DNA of 64,000 bases from Terriglobia bacterium (lineage in GTDB: Bacteria > Acidobacteriota > Terriglobia > Terriglobales > Acidobacteriaceae): assembly GCA_020073665.1 (NCBI GenBank), contig JAIQEU010000003.1, forward strand, positions 1 to 64,000, given 5' to 3'. The translations under genes and the position numbers were made by a program. How positions within the stretch are numbered: position 1 is the stretch's first letter; each line of letters starts with the position of its first letter. Positions 1 to 9,660 of the stretch are shown in pieces. Under the pieces are notes generated by a model. It saw only the letters and a list, made by a program, of their open reading frames with translations. It searched no databases and was not told the origin of the DNA.

Positions 1-1
1 C

Positions 2-61
2 ATCCGCGCTGCCGTGGCGCTCAATCTCAAGGGCAAGAGCAAGCCCCCGTTTCCTCGTTGA
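2..61 (+). CDS. 3' end of an upstream gene (partial)
   Basis: An open frame enters from the left edge and stops at TGA 59-61, leaving 19 codons rich in Lys, Pro and Arg. Only the tail is in the window, so no family can be named. It could be chance read-through; the frame is supported only by its position just before a clean intergenic stretch and a new ribosome binding site. Confidence 0.35.
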   Translation: MRAAVALNLKGKSKPPFPR

Positions 62-153
62 AATATAGCAGGGCCGCTCCGGTGACTGGAGGAAGCAGCA
101 ACTTCCCCAGGGTATTCCTTCAGCTAGGATGCCGTTAGATCCAGGGAGCTGAA

Positions 154-924
154 ATGAACCTTGTTTTTGCCAGCGGATTTCTTTTCCCGCAGAAAGTCGT
201 TGGCGGGAACTACTTCCAAGGCCTGTCCAGCAAGTATCCGGATGCCTGTTTTCCCGAGGTCCCGGTGGCAGGGACAGTGCAACAGCGGGCCCAGACGCTG
301 GCCGATCAGATCGCAGCGCGCTTTCCGCAGGGCGAGGTAGACATCGTTGCACACAGCATGGGTGGGCTGGACGCACGCTACCTGCTGTCGCACAACCTGC
401 TGGGATTGGCCGATCCTGGCCGAGTGGTATCGTTGTCAACCATTGCGACCCCACACCACGGCAGCCCTGTAGCCGACCTGCTGGTAGGACCACAGCCCGA
501 CTCGAAGGATCCACGGAGTCTTGCTTATGAAGCGATAAGCCGCACCCTGGCTCGCCTGTCCATCCCATTCGGCGCCTTGGGGGACCTTACGAGCGGGGCG
601 GCAGACCGATTCAATCAGGAAAACACTAAGCTCGAGCACATTCGCTATCTTCCTTACACGGGGTCTGGAACCGGTTCGTTCGTCCTCAAACCACTACATA
701 CTTACATCGCAAGTTGTGGAATTACGGAAGAGGAGAAGAACAATGACGGCTTGGTGAGTGTGGCCTCAGCTAAGTGGCCGAGAGACCTGGTCGAGCCTCC
801 ATGGCCGACCGATCATCTGGGGGAAGTAGGCCATAATCTGAACAGTCTCGACCGAACTTTGACCTTCGACCATCTCGCCGCCTTTGACCGAGTAGTACAG
901 AACGCGGTTGCACCCGGGCCATGA
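154..924 (+). CDS. Lipase-like alpha/beta hydrolase
   Basis: A 256-residue alpha/beta hydrolase of the bacterial triacylglycerol lipase type, expected to cleave carboxylic esters. The nucleophile elbow AHSMGG places Ser68 as nucleophile; ATPHHGS follows the next strand as in lipases; NNDGLVS supplies a likely catalytic Asp198, and His227 (EVGHN) or His221 the base. The N-terminus runs straight into the first core strand, so no signal peptide is visible and the enzyme is probably cytoplasmic. The ATG at 154 follows an AGGGAG ribosome binding site. It ends 27 bases before a patatin phospholipase, so the two may be one lipid-hydrolysing transcription unit. The fold is well supported; the substrate is inferred. 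Confidence 0.8.
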   Translation: MNLVFASGFLFPQKVVGGNYFQGLSSKYPDACFPEVPVAGTVQQRAQTLADQIAARFPQGEVDIVAHSMGGLDARYLLSHNLLGLADPGRVVSLSTIATPHHGSPVADLLVGPQPDSKDPRSLAYEAISRTLARLSIPFGALGDLTSGAADRFNQENTKLEHIRYLPYTGSGTGSFVLKPLHTYIASCGITEEEKNNDGLVSVASAKWPRDLVEPPWPTDHLGEVGHNLNSLDRTLTFDHLAAFDRVVQNAVAPGP

Positions 925-951
925 AAGCCACTGCTGTTGTCAGGGGGAACT

Positions 952-3822
952 ATGGAATCGCCCACGAACATACTTCGCAAGAAACTATGTCCCGAGAGTT
1001 CGCCTGCCCTGTCTTTGTGGGAGGCGCTGGGCGAGGAATATTGGTCGCTCAACCAGGCTAACCCGGACGCGCATTACGAAGCGCTGCTCGCTGCCTACGT
1101 CAATGCCCGCACTGAAATGGAGAAGGCTAAGGACGACCTTGCCACGGCGGAGGCCAGAGGGTTAACAAAGCCGTGCGAACAGGCCAGAACGCGATGCGAA
1201 GACGTCACCGAAAAGCATGAGCAGGCGAAAACGAATCTTGCGAACTACTTGGTCGCCTGCTTCCACCAGAACCCGCGGAATGCTCTGTGTTTCTCGGGTG
1301 GAGGCATTCGCAGTGCCAGCTTCTGCCTGGGAGTGTTGCAAGCCCTGGCGCGGTATTCCGTGCCGGGTGTGAAAATGTTTTCCGAGTTTCAGTATTTGTC
1401 CACCGTGTCGGGCGGGGGTTACACAGGAGGGTGGCTCTCCAGTTGGATCAAGCAGGAAAATAGCACCGCCGCAGTCATCGAAAAACTGGCCGAGGTACCA
1501 ACGGAAAAGCTCGACCCCGAGCCCAAGCCGTTACTCTATCTGCGAAACTTCGTCAGCTATTTGAATCCTAAGTTGGGGCTCTTATCGGCGGACAGCTGGA
1601 CCCTGGTTTCGACGATCCTCCGCAATGTGGTCCTCAATTGGCTGGTGCTGCTCCCCATGTTGGCGGCGGTTCTTGCCCTCCCGCGACTGATGTATGCGGC
1701 CCTGCTGGATGGAGCCGCCTTCGGAGGCAATGAGTCGGTATTGACCCTTTTACTGGTGGCGAGTGGGATCGGCGCCGCCATCTCCACCGCGTACATCGTT
1801 TACGATCTTCCGAAGGCCATCAATGCCCGGAAAACTCAGACGTCGTACTTGCGTTATTGTCTGCTGCCGGTCTCCCTCTCTTCTTTAGGGCTGACGTTTT
1901 ATTGGGCTTGGTACATCGGTGCGGGTGGGCAGGAGTTCTCTTCGTGGCGCCCCGTCGAGTATGTGGTGGCCTCGGTTGCGACGGGATTGTTGATTGCATT
2001 GGTGATCGCATATCGTCGGGGTGTTCCGCGTCCTTGGGTCTGGATCATACTGGCCGCAGTCTCGACCCTGACGGCAGCCGGGTTGGCAGCCTTTGGCGGA
2101 TATCGCCTGGCTGTGCTCTTCCTGAACAGTCAGCATCATTCGAGCGACGAAGTCAAACTATTCGCTTGGCTGGCGGTTCCCGGCGCGTTGATGATCATTG
2201 GGGTAATGCAATTCCTTACCGTCGGCCTGACCAGCAAAATGATGGAGGATGAGGACCGGGAGTGGTACGCGCGATCGATGGCTTGGCTATTGCTTACAGT
2301 TTTGTTGTGGGCGTCGCTGGCGGGGATCGTGTTACACGCCACTTGGCTGCTCGACAAATTGAAGCTAGCCATCAGCGGTCCGGTCACCGCCGCGCTGGGA
2401 ACTCTCGCCAGCAGGTTGGGGTCGAGTTCGAAGACCAAAGCCGGCCCCAGCGGGGAACAGGCGGGTGCCGCCAGCAAGTCACTGTGGTCGGCTATCCCGG
2501 CTGACCTTGCCTTGAAACTGATCGTACCGGCTTTTCTGGTGTTGTTGGTCATATCGCTGGCCAGTGTCAATGAGGTGGTTAGCCGATACCTGGCAGTGTC
2601 TTCCTGGTTTGTGTGGTGGCCGGGGCTACATCGGCCCGCTGGCCAACCGTCATTCGGTAACGAAGGGCTCCTGCTTCTGCTCCTGATCATCCCTTCTTTG
2701 ATCGCCGCGGTCTTTGTCAACGTAAACAAGTTCTCGCTGCACGCCATGTACCGCCTGCGGTTGATTCGAACCTTCTTGGGGGCATCCAATGAAAAGCGCC
2801 GTCCTAACCCTTTTACCGGATTTGACCCCGAGGACAACCTCGCCATGTCTTCTCTACCTGCAGAGCAACCGATGCATGTGGTCAATATGGCACTGAACCT
2901 GGTGAAGGGCGATAAGCTCGCCTGGCAACAACGGAAAGCGGAATCCTTCACCGTTACCCGTCTGCACAGCGGAAGCTGCCGCGTGGGCTACCAGCGCTCG
3001 GAAAATTACGGCCGCGCGAGAAATGTCAAGGATAGAACTCTTGGCGGCATAACTCTTGGCGGCGCGATTACAATTTCCGGCGCCGCTGCCAGTCCTAACA
3101 TGGGGTACCACTCTTCGCCCCTGGTCACCATCATCATGACCTTGTTCAACGCCCGGCTTGGAGTCTGGCTGGCTAATCCAGGCAATGCAGGAAGGTGCAT
3201 TTGGGATAAAGAAGGGCCCACATACGCGGTTCGCCCGTTCATCGACGAGGCGTTCGGGCTGACCACCGACACCAATGCCTGGGTCTATCTTTCCGATGGC
3301 GGTCATTTCGAGAACTTGGGGCTGTATGAAATGGTGCTGCGTCGCTGCCGCAATATTGTGGTCATCGACGCCAGTGCCGACCCACAGTTCAACTACGAGG
3401 ACATGGGAAACGCGATCCGGAAAATCCGCATCGACCTGGGCATCCCAATCGAGTTTCCTGACCAGCCTCACATACCCAAGGTTCCCGGCGAGAAAGGCCC
3501 GCACTGGGCAGTAGGCGAGATTCAGTACTCGTGCGTGGACGGCAAGGTCACGAACGGGACGTTGCTATATATCAAGCCAAGCATAAACGGCAACGAGCCC
3601 AGAGATATCCTGGCGTATTCCAAGTTACAGCCCGACTTCCCGCACCAGTCGACCGCGGACCAATGGTTTGATGAACCCCAATTCGAAAGTTATCGGAGAC
3701 TTGGATTTCACAGCGTTGACGAGCTACTCGAATTCAGCGGCGAGGCGTGCAGTTTGTCGGAGTTACTTAAGAAGGCCTGCATTGCAAACGGGGTTGAATT
3801 CAAGCCGGTTGCTGGAGAGTGA
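952..3822 (+). CDS. Polytopic membrane patatin-like phospholipase
   Basis: A 956-residue protein with the two halves of a patatin active site separated by a membrane domain. The oxyanion motif GGGIRS is at about residues 116-121, the nucleophile motif TVSGGG follows at Ser153 (the first Gly of GxSxG is Thr), and the catalytic Asp lies in SDGGHFEN at Asp782. Between them I see about nine hydrophobic segments (roughly 227-252, 263-284, 302-323, 336-356, 361-391, 403-426, 442-467, 521-543, 571-594). Residues 50-105 look like a charged coiled coil. Patatins hydrolyse acyl esters of phospholipids. ATG 952 is chosen over an in-frame TTG at 937 because AGGGGG sits five bases upstream of the ATG. Substrate and topology are inferred. 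Confidence 0.82.
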   Translation: MESPTNILRKKLCPESSPALSLWEALGEEYWSLNQANPDAHYEALLAAYVNARTEMEKAKDDLATAEARGLTKPCEQARTRCEDVTEKHEQAKTNLANYLVACFHQNPRNALCFSGGGIRSASFCLGVLQALARYSVPGVKMFSEFQYLSTVSGGGYTGGWLSSWIKQENSTAAVIEKLAEVPTEKLDPEPKPLLYLRNFVSYLNPKLGLLSADSWTLVSTILRNVVLNWLVLLPMLAAVLALPRLMYAALLDGAAFGGNESVLTLLLVASGIGAAISTAYIVYDLPKAINARKTQTSYLRYCLLPVSLSSLGLTFYWAWYIGAGGQEFSSWRPVEYVVASVATGLLIALVIAYRRGVPRPWVWIILAAVSTLTAAGLAAFGGYRLAVLFLNSQHHSSDEVKLFAWLAVPGALMIIGVMQFLTVGLTSKMMEDEDREWYARSMAWLLLTVLLWASLAGIVLHATWLLDKLKLAISGPVTAALGTLASRLGSSSKTKAGPSGEQAGAASKSLWSAIPADLALKLIVPAFLVLLVISLASVNEVVSRYLAVSSWFVWWPGLHRPAGQPSFGNEGLLLLLLIIPSLIAAVFVNVNKFSLHAMYRLRLIRTFLGASNEKRRPNPFTGFDPEDNLAMSSLPAEQPMHVVNMALNLVKGDKLAWQQRKAESFTVTRLHSGSCRVGYQRSENYGRARNVKDRTLGGITLGGAITISGAAASPNMGYHSSPLVTIIMTLFNARLGVWLANPGNAGRCIWDKEGPTYAVRPFIDEAFGLTTDTNAWVYLSDGGHFENLGLYEMVLRRCRNIVVIDASADPQFNYEDMGNAIRKIRIDLGIPIEFPDQPHIPKVPGEKGPHWAVGEIQYSCVDGKVTNGTLLYIKPSINGNEPRDILAYSKLQPDFPHQSTADQWFDEPQFESYRRLGFHSVDELLEFSGEACSLSELLKKACIANGVEFKPVAGE

Positions 3823-3897
3823 TAACCCGGTCCCGCGAGCGGCGTGAGGTTCGCCGTGGGTTGGCCCTTGGCCGCGATTTGCCTCCGGGGCGCGGTG

Positions 3898-6771
3898 CTA
3901 CTTCTTCGGTGCGGCTGCCAGCAGGCTTGCGACTTCGTGGGGGTCTCTCGCCAGGAAGCCATCGGGGCTGATGTGGGACGGGTTAGAAATCTTCCGCCAC
4001 GTGCTAAGGCTTTTCTCATACCAGTTGCGAGCATCGTTCGAGTACCGGGCCTGCTGGTCAGGATCGTGTGCTTTGCGGGCGAGGGTTGCCGAGACATCAC
4101 CCAGCCCGGCGTAGGCATCGGCGGCTGGGTAGAGAGCGGCAATGTCCTGGTGCTCGAGGGAGAAGGTTAGATTAGCAGTGTCGAGAGCCTTGGTGTAGGC
4201 GTCTGAGGCTTCACGCAGCTTTCCCATCTTGAGCAGCGCACTGCCGATCTTGGTATAGGTGGTGGCTAAGTCACAGCGAGCGTCGTCGTACATCCCTTGG
4301 TCTGCTGTGAGGGCGGTTACGGCCTTCTGGTAACTCTTCAATGCCTCAGGGTAGTTGCGCATGCCAGCCTGGGCCTCCCCGATCCAGATCTGCATGGGGC
4401 CGGCGCCGGGCCCGGTGTCGCCTTCCAAGTGCAGCTTTTCAAATCCCTGCGCTGCACGTTGTACGGCGGCGAGTGCCTCGGCGTACTTGCCGGTCGAGCC
4501 CAGTGCCCGACCGTCATCGTATTCAAGGCTCCACAGGTCCGATTGCAGCAGTTTGTTTTCCGGGTCCAGCTTGAGCAGGCGCGCTTCAGAGGCGCGAGCT
4601 TGCGCGAAACTTGCGTGTGCCGCCGCGGGATTACCATCCATCAATTGAACATCGCCGAGGCGAAGCTGGGAAGCAGAGAGCTCGCGAACGACGTCCGGGC
4701 TTCCGTCGGCCTTGACCAGCGCCTCATAGTCGGCGATGCCGGTTTGCATCAGCTGCAGCGCCTCCTGACGCGAGCCGACATGGGACAGCTGATAGGCGAG
4801 GTTGATGGTGGCCATGGCGATGCTTCGGCGGATGTTGCGAAAATCAGGATTGGTGCGCAGGATGTCCTGTTTCAAAGCCAGAAATTTTCGAAACGACTCC
4901 ACCGCTTGGGTGCGATCGCCAGCGGCGTCCTGCGAACTGGCCAGTACCTGGTACTCCAGGGCTCTTTCATTCTTGACCTCGACTTTGGTGCCATCGGTCT
5001 GCATCAGAGGTTCGGTGAAGGCCATCGCTTGGTCGATTTCCTTGCGGCCCTTGGGCGTATAGATGTCGGCGAAGGCCTGGGTGCGGTGAACCATGGCAAC
5101 ATTGAGCTGGTCGGTCACGTTGTGGGGATTTGCCCTGGCGACGGCCTCGAAGAGGGCGGTAGCCTTGCTGGTGCTGACCTCGGCGGTGCTAATCTGGTCG
5201 AGATTGGGTTGCGTGGTGTCGCCCTGCACTACCGCCAGACGCTGGTAGCCCCATGCCAATTCGCGCTGAAGGTTAACGTCGCCGCCGGAGTCTTGAGCGA
5301 GCTTGTCCAGATACTCGACAGCGCGATCGAGCAGCAGTTTGCGGGCGGGCGTGGCGCCAGGCAAGTTCTGGATGGAATCGTGAATTTCGAAGATCAGGGA
5401 GTTCGCCAATTTGCGCACATCCTCGAAGCGCTTTTCTGCGCGGGCTCGTTCGGCTTTTGCGATTTCAGCTTGCTGGCGAGCGATGTGCGCCTCGCGTAAC
5501 GTGGCGCCGATTCCAACGGCCAGTGCCAAAAATACAGCCGCCGCAGCCGCAACGCCCACCTTGTGACGAGCCACGAACTTGGAGGCTCGATATTTCCAGG
5601 AACCCTTGCTGGCGGTGACCGGCAGACCCTCCAGATGGCGCCGGATGTCGTCGCCCAACTGTTCTACCGATGCGTAGCGGAGGTTAGGTTCTTTGCGCAG
5701 AGCCTTCAGCGCGATGTTGTCGAGGTCGCCGGCCAGGCGTCGGCGGAGTTTGGCGGGCGATCCCTCGCGAGTAAGGCTGACCTCCTCGGCTGTAAGCAAC
5801 GGATCCCGTTCCTTGAGTGAGGTTCCAGACTTGAGCACGACGGTGCTGGGGCGGCCCGGCTGGGTTTCACAAATAGCGCGCGCGAATTCGTGAGGGCTGC
5901 GGGTTTCAGGCGGGTAGGGTGAGCGGCCGGTCATCAACTGGTAGAAGACGACTCCTAACGAGTAGACATCGCTGGCAGTGGTGATGGGCTCACCGCGCAC
6001 TTGCTCCGGGCTGGCGTACTCCGGCGTCATGGGACGCGCCATCGTGGTTTCCGAGCTGGCGGCTGGGTCAAGGAGTTTGGCGATGCCGAAATCCAGCAGC
6101 TTGGGAGTGCCATCCTCGGTGACGAGAATGTTATTGGGCTTGATGTCGCGATGAATTACCAGTCGCTGGTGGGCGTACTGCACAGCGGCGCAGACCTGGC
6201 GAAAGAGCTGCAGCCGCTCCGTGATGGAGAGCTTGCGCGCATCGCAGTAGGAGTCGATGGAGGCTCCTTCAATCAACTCCATCACTAGGTAGGGGAGGCC
6301 GTCGTCGGTGGTGCCGCCGTCAAGCAAGCGGGCGATGTTGGGGTGATCCAGCGAAGCCAGGATCTGGCGCTCGTTGCGGAAGCGCTCCAGCACCGAGGCG
6401 GTGTCGAAGCCGCCCCGCACCAGTTTGATCGCCACTTCCTTGGTGTATTGGCCGTCGGCGCGGACCGCCCGGTAGACCTCACCCATGCCGCCGTGGCCAA
6501 TTTGGTCCAGAATGTTGTAGGCGCCGAGCCGGCGTCCGACGCGGGTCGGGACAGGACTTGCGTCTTCGGGCCGGCTCTTCAAGTCGATGGCAGGAGTATT
6601 CAAGAACCGGCTCCCGGCCTTCTGGTCGGAGGAAAGTAGTGATTCCACTTCGCGACGAAGTTCGGGATCGCCCGAGCAGGCTTTGTCCAAATGCGACGAG
6701 CGCTCGGCGGCTTGGAGGGAAACGGCTTCATCGAACAGCTGCCGCACTTGTTGCCAGCGTTCGGGGTTCAT
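3898..6771 (-). CDS. Ser/Thr protein kinase with TPR C-terminal region
   Basis: A 957-residue receptor-type Hanks kinase. The kinase domain spans about residues 82-380, with glycine loop GHGGMGEVY (92-100), VAIK Lys116, catalytic loop HRDIKPNN (Asp209) and DFG (Asp227), so it should be active. One hydrophobic segment (about 402-422) is followed by a short coiled coil and a long helical region (about 450-950) with repeated A-L-Y/A-G TPR-like periodicity, probably a scaffold or sensing domain. Residues 1-60 match the short helical leader seen in acidobacterial kinases of this type. Its ATG overlaps the stop of the upstream ECF sigma gene by four bases, so the pair is translationally coupled and the kinase probably acts in the same signalling path. 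Convergent with the patatin gene. Confidence 0.9.
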   Translation of the reverse strand: MNPERWQQVRQLFDEAVSLQAAERSSHLDKACSGDPELRREVESLLSSDQKAGSRFLNTPAIDLKSRPEDASPVPTRVGRRLGAYNILDQIGHGGMGEVYRAVRADGQYTKEVAIKLVRGGFDTASVLERFRNERQILASLDHPNIARLLDGGTTDDGLPYLVMELIEGASIDSYCDARKLSITERLQLFRQVCAAVQYAHQRLVIHRDIKPNNILVTEDGTPKLLDFGIAKLLDPAASSETTMARPMTPEYASPEQVRGEPITTASDVYSLGVVFYQLMTGRSPYPPETRSPHEFARAICETQPGRPSTVVLKSGTSLKERDPLLTAEEVSLTREGSPAKLRRRLAGDLDNIALKALRKEPNLRYASVEQLGDDIRRHLEGLPVTASKGSWKYRASKFVARHKVGVAAAAAVFLALAVGIGATLREAHIARQQAEIAKAERARAEKRFEDVRKLANSLIFEIHDSIQNLPGATPARKLLLDRAVEYLDKLAQDSGGDVNLQRELAWGYQRLAVVQGDTTQPNLDQISTAEVSTSKATALFEAVARANPHNVTDQLNVAMVHRTQAFADIYTPKGRKEIDQAMAFTEPLMQTDGTKVEVKNERALEYQVLASSQDAAGDRTQAVESFRKFLALKQDILRTNPDFRNIRRSIAMATINLAYQLSHVGSRQEALQLMQTGIADYEALVKADGSPDVVRELSASQLRLGDVQLMDGNPAAAHASFAQARASEARLLKLDPENKLLQSDLWSLEYDDGRALGSTGKYAEALAAVQRAAQGFEKLHLEGDTGPGAGPMQIWIGEAQAGMRNYPEALKSYQKAVTALTADQGMYDDARCDLATTYTKIGSALLKMGKLREASDAYTKALDTANLTFSLEHQDIAALYPAADAYAGLGDVSATLARKAHDPDQQARYSNDARNWYEKSLSTWRKISNPSHISPDGFLARDPHEVASLLAAAPKK

Positions 6772-7346
6772 CCCATCGCGCTCCGGTCGATCTCGCGATG
6801 CAGCCAGGCACGGGCAGAGGTCCAGTCCCGCTTTACCGTAGCGGGAGAAATTCCCAGGACTTCGGAAGTATCTTCGATGGTCAAGCCGGCAAAGAACCGC
6901 AGTTCGACAATACGGCTTTGCTGCTCATCGAGCACGGCAAGGTTTTTCAGGGCGTCATCGAGGGCGACGATGTCTATGTTGCACGGTTCGGGTACGGCGA
7001 GGGCTGCGTCCAGGGTCAACTTGTAAGCGCTTCCGCCGCGTTTGGCGGCGCTGTGCCCGCGGGCGTATTCCACCAGGATCTGACGCATGATGTGGGCGGC
7101 AATGCCGAAAAAGTGGGCTCGATTTTGCCACTGCGGAACATTCCCCCCGGCCAGTCGCAGGTAGGCCTCATGCACCAGTGCGGTGCTCTGCAGGGTGTGG
7201 TCGCTTCGCTCGCGCTGCAGGTAGTGATGGGCCAGGCGACGCAGCTCCTCATAGACCAAGGGCATTAACTGCTCGAGGGCGGCGCGGTCCCCCTCGCGCC
7301 AGCGCACGAGTAGCTTGGTCACCGGACTTGAAGCCTCGCGATGCAA
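6768..7346 (-). CDS. ECF-family RNA polymerase sigma factor (Sig-70_X6 type)
   Basis: A 192-residue sigma factor. Region 2 is seen as LVYEELRRLAHHYL through LVHEAYLRLAG, and region 4 as RIVELRFFAGLTIEDTSEVL with the helix-turn-helix at ISPATVKRDW. This matches the ECF subfamily common in Acidobacteria and Planctomycetes that is typically encoded beside a TPR-tailed Ser/Thr kinase, as here (four-base ATGA overlap). No anti-sigma gene is adjacent; in this family the kinase is thought to provide control. The start is uncertain: TTG at 7346 gives the usual leader length, while GTG at 7322 has a better spaced GAGG upstream. Confidence 0.88.
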   Translation of the reverse strand: MHREASSPVTKLLVRWREGDRAALEQLMPLVYEELRRLAHHYLQRERSDHTLQSTALVHEAYLRLAGGNVPQWQNRAHFFGIAAHIMRQILVEYARGHSAAKRGGSAYKLTLDAALAVPEPCNIDIVALDDALKNLAVLDEQQSRIVELRFFAGLTIEDTSEVLGISPATVKRDWTSARAWLHREIDRSAMG

Positions 7347-7562
7347 AACGGTTACGCCCCAGCGCCGGAGGAGAGCGCATTGGTGGGCGCAGCATATCCC
7401 GTCTCTCCTCGCATGTCAAGAAGCTGAAAACACGGGAGTTAGGCGATTCAGGCTCCACGCTGGCTGGGATACTCCTTGATTTCGCGCAAGATTGATTGAG
7501 CCAATCCGGTGGCGTTTCTCACATTACTAGTCAGAACGGATTGCAAAACCCAGGAGTGCCCC

Positions 7563-9182
7563 ATGACTCGTCCCACAATGCTCCGCCATCGGTTCTTGCT
7601 GGTTGTTCTGACTCTGCTTGCGGCTTCTTCACTGGTGCAAGCCCAAACCTACACTGACCTATTTGATTTCGACGGTGCCGCTCATGGTTGTTGCCAGACG
7701 TACCCAGGCGTAATGGCGCAGGGGCGAGATGGGAATCTTTACGGGGCAACGAATTCCGGCGGCAGCTTTGGGGAGGGCGCCATCTTCAAGCTCGTGCCCA
7801 GTACCGGTACGCTGACCCTTCTCCACAGCTTCAATTTCACCGATGGCTTGGGGCCGCGAGGCGGACTCAGCCTCGGACTTGACGGGAATTTTTACGGAAC
7901 GACTTATCAGGGTGGGGCGCATTCCGCGGGAACTGTTTTCCAAGTCACGCCCAGCGGGACCCTGACCACGATTTACAGTTTTGCCAACGGCACGGATTCG
8001 GCCTATCCGTTCACACCTCCGGTCCCGGCCCCGGACGGTAATCTCTACGGCACTACCGCGAACTCAGCGGGAAGGACGGTATATAAAATCACCACGGCTG
8101 GCGTGCTGACTACGCTGGCGACACTTCCGGCGGAGAGCGATGGAGCGCTGACGGTGGGAGTCGATGGAAAACTCTACGGCACGACACTGTATGGTGGGGC
8201 ATTTAATGCGGGTACGGCCTTTCAAATCACCACCAAGGGCGTGTTGAAGACAATCTTCAACTTCGACAATGCTCACGGGGGCAACCCCCAGACGTCTCTT
8301 TTCCAGGCCAGTGATGGGAACTTCTATGGAACGGCTTCGACCGGTGGCACTTTGGGTGGAGGCGTCGTATTCAAGCTAACGCCGGCCGGAGTGTTGACCG
8401 TCTTTCACAATTTCGACGGCACTGTCGGTGCCACGGATGGCAAGGGGCCCACGTGTGGAGTGGTGCAGGGAAGTGACGGGTTCCTGTACGGAGCCACTGC
8501 TAACGGAGGTACGAGCGGGTTTGGCACTTTGTACAAGGTCAAAACCAACGGCACCAGCTACGCGGTGATCTACAACTTCGATAAGACGAACGGCGCGAAT
8601 CCCAACTCCCAGCCCTTTCTGCTGACGACCGGAGTGATTTACGGGCTGACCTCGACGGGAGGCTCTCACAGCGAAGGCGTACTCTACAGCCTGGATGCGA
8701 GTCTAAAGGCATTCACTTCACCGGTGGTGATCACGTCGGGCAAGGTGGGGGCGTCAGTCGGGCTGCTCGGCCAGGGATTCAATACCGCTACCGGAGTGCT
8801 TTTCGGGCTGGGCGCTGGGACCTTTACCATCACCAATGATACTTACCTGACGGGGAAAGTGGCGACGAACGACACCACCGGCCTCATCACGGTGCAGGAA
8901 CCGGGAGGCAATCTGCTTTCGCCGCAGAAATTCAAAGTTGTGCCCGCGATCAAGACGTTCAGTCCGCCCAGCGGCCCGGTGGGGACGTCGGTAGTAATCA
9001 CCGGCACCAGCTTCCTGCAGGCGAGCGCGGTGAAATTTGGCGGCGTGGCAGCGACGGTCTTCACGGTGAATTCTGATTCCCAAGTCACGGCGACGGTGCC
9101 CACGGGAGCGGTGACGGGAAAGATTTCCATCACTACACCGGGGGGAACGGCCAACAGTGCGACCAACTTTACCGTCATGTAG
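7563..9182 (+). CDS. Secreted GloVer-repeat protein with IPT/TIG domain
   Basis: A 539-residue exported protein. A signal peptide (hydrophobic core LLVVLTLLAASS, cleavage near VQAQ) is followed by seven repeats of about 50 residues built on DGNLYG-T--GG----G--F/Y, the GloVer tandem repeat of secreted acidobacterial and verrucomicrobial proteins. Seven copies suggest a beta-propeller, which is inference. The last 85 residues form an IPT/TIG immunoglobulin-like domain (FSPPSGPVGTSVVITG). Function is unknown; surface binding or a sensor role is possible. ATG 7563 is preferred over an upstream GTG because AGGAG lies six bases before it. It is transcribed away from the sigma factor gene, with a 216-base spacer in which I see no clear promoter. 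Confidence 0.85.
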   Translation: MTRPTMLRHRFLLVVLTLLAASSLVQAQTYTDLFDFDGAAHGCCQTYPGVMAQGRDGNLYGATNSGGSFGEGAIFKLVPSTGTLTLLHSFNFTDGLGPRGGLSLGLDGNFYGTTYQGGAHSAGTVFQVTPSGTLTTIYSFANGTDSAYPFTPPVPAPDGNLYGTTANSAGRTVYKITTAGVLTTLATLPAESDGALTVGVDGKLYGTTLYGGAFNAGTAFQITTKGVLKTIFNFDNAHGGNPQTSLFQASDGNFYGTASTGGTLGGGVVFKLTPAGVLTVFHNFDGTVGATDGKGPTCGVVQGSDGFLYGATANGGTSGFGTLYKVKTNGTSYAVIYNFDKTNGANPNSQPFLLTTGVIYGLTSTGGSHSEGVLYSLDASLKAFTSPVVITSGKVGASVGLLGQGFNTATGVLFGLGAGTFTITNDTYLTGKVATNDTTGLITVQEPGGNLLSPQKFKVVPAIKTFSPPSGPVGTSVVITGTSFLQASAVKFGGVAATVFTVNSDSQVTATVPTGAVTGKISITTPGGTANSATNFTVM

Positions 9183-9297
9183 GCAAGCGTTTTAGCTGTC
9201 CATGACAAACCGGCAGGGTCGCGGGTTGGGATGCCCGCGGCCCCGGCGGGGTAACCTGGATTTGCTCTCCTCCCCCGGCTGGCCTACAATCCGCGGG

Positions 9298-9660
9298 ATG
9301 TCTTCTGAAGAGTTCATCGTCGAGAGGTTGGGGGACGCTACCGGAGGCCAAGGCGTGCTTCGCCTGAAGGGTCCGCTGACTTTTGAAAGCCTCTCTAACT
9401 TTCAGAACGCCATCCGCCGCGAAGACGCAGCGACTGTGATTCTCGACCTGACCGAAGTTCCTTATGTGGATTCGGCCGGATTGGGGTCACTGGTCAGTAC
9501 TTATGTGACCGGTCAGAAGGCTGGGCGGCGGGTGATACTCACCGGGGTAAATGACCGGGTCCTGAAACTGTTTGAGATCACCCGGGTGGAGCCGTTGTTC
9601 CTGATTTTCCCCACGGTGTGGGATGCCATCGAGGCGCTTACCGGTGCGGGCAGGGCCTGA
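9298..9660 (+). CDS. STAS-domain anti-sigma factor antagonist
   Basis: A 120-residue single-domain STAS protein of the SpoIIAA/RsbV type. Strand-helix order fits, and the phospho-acceptor motif is VDSAGLGSL, with the Ser that a partner kinase would phosphorylate. Such proteins release a sigma factor by binding its anti-sigma kinase when unphosphorylated. No anti-sigma kinase or cognate sigma factor is adjacent, so it probably acts in trans or in another STAS-dependent switch. ATG 9298 begins the domain naturally; a longer in-frame extension to 9202 is low-complexity and lacks homologous character. Confidence 0.85.
   Translation: MSSEEFIVERLGDATGGQGVLRLKGPLTFESLSNFQNAIRREDAATVILDLTEVPYVDSAGLGSLVSTYVTGQKAGRRVILTGVNDRVLKLFEITRVEPLFLIFPTVWDAIEALTGAGRA

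Noticed and set aside
4297-5499. 400-residue plus-strand open frame
   Set aside because: Lies wholly antisense to the Ser/Thr kinase gene, has no recognisable motif or ribosome binding site, and its composition is that expected opposite a GC-rich TPR-coding region.
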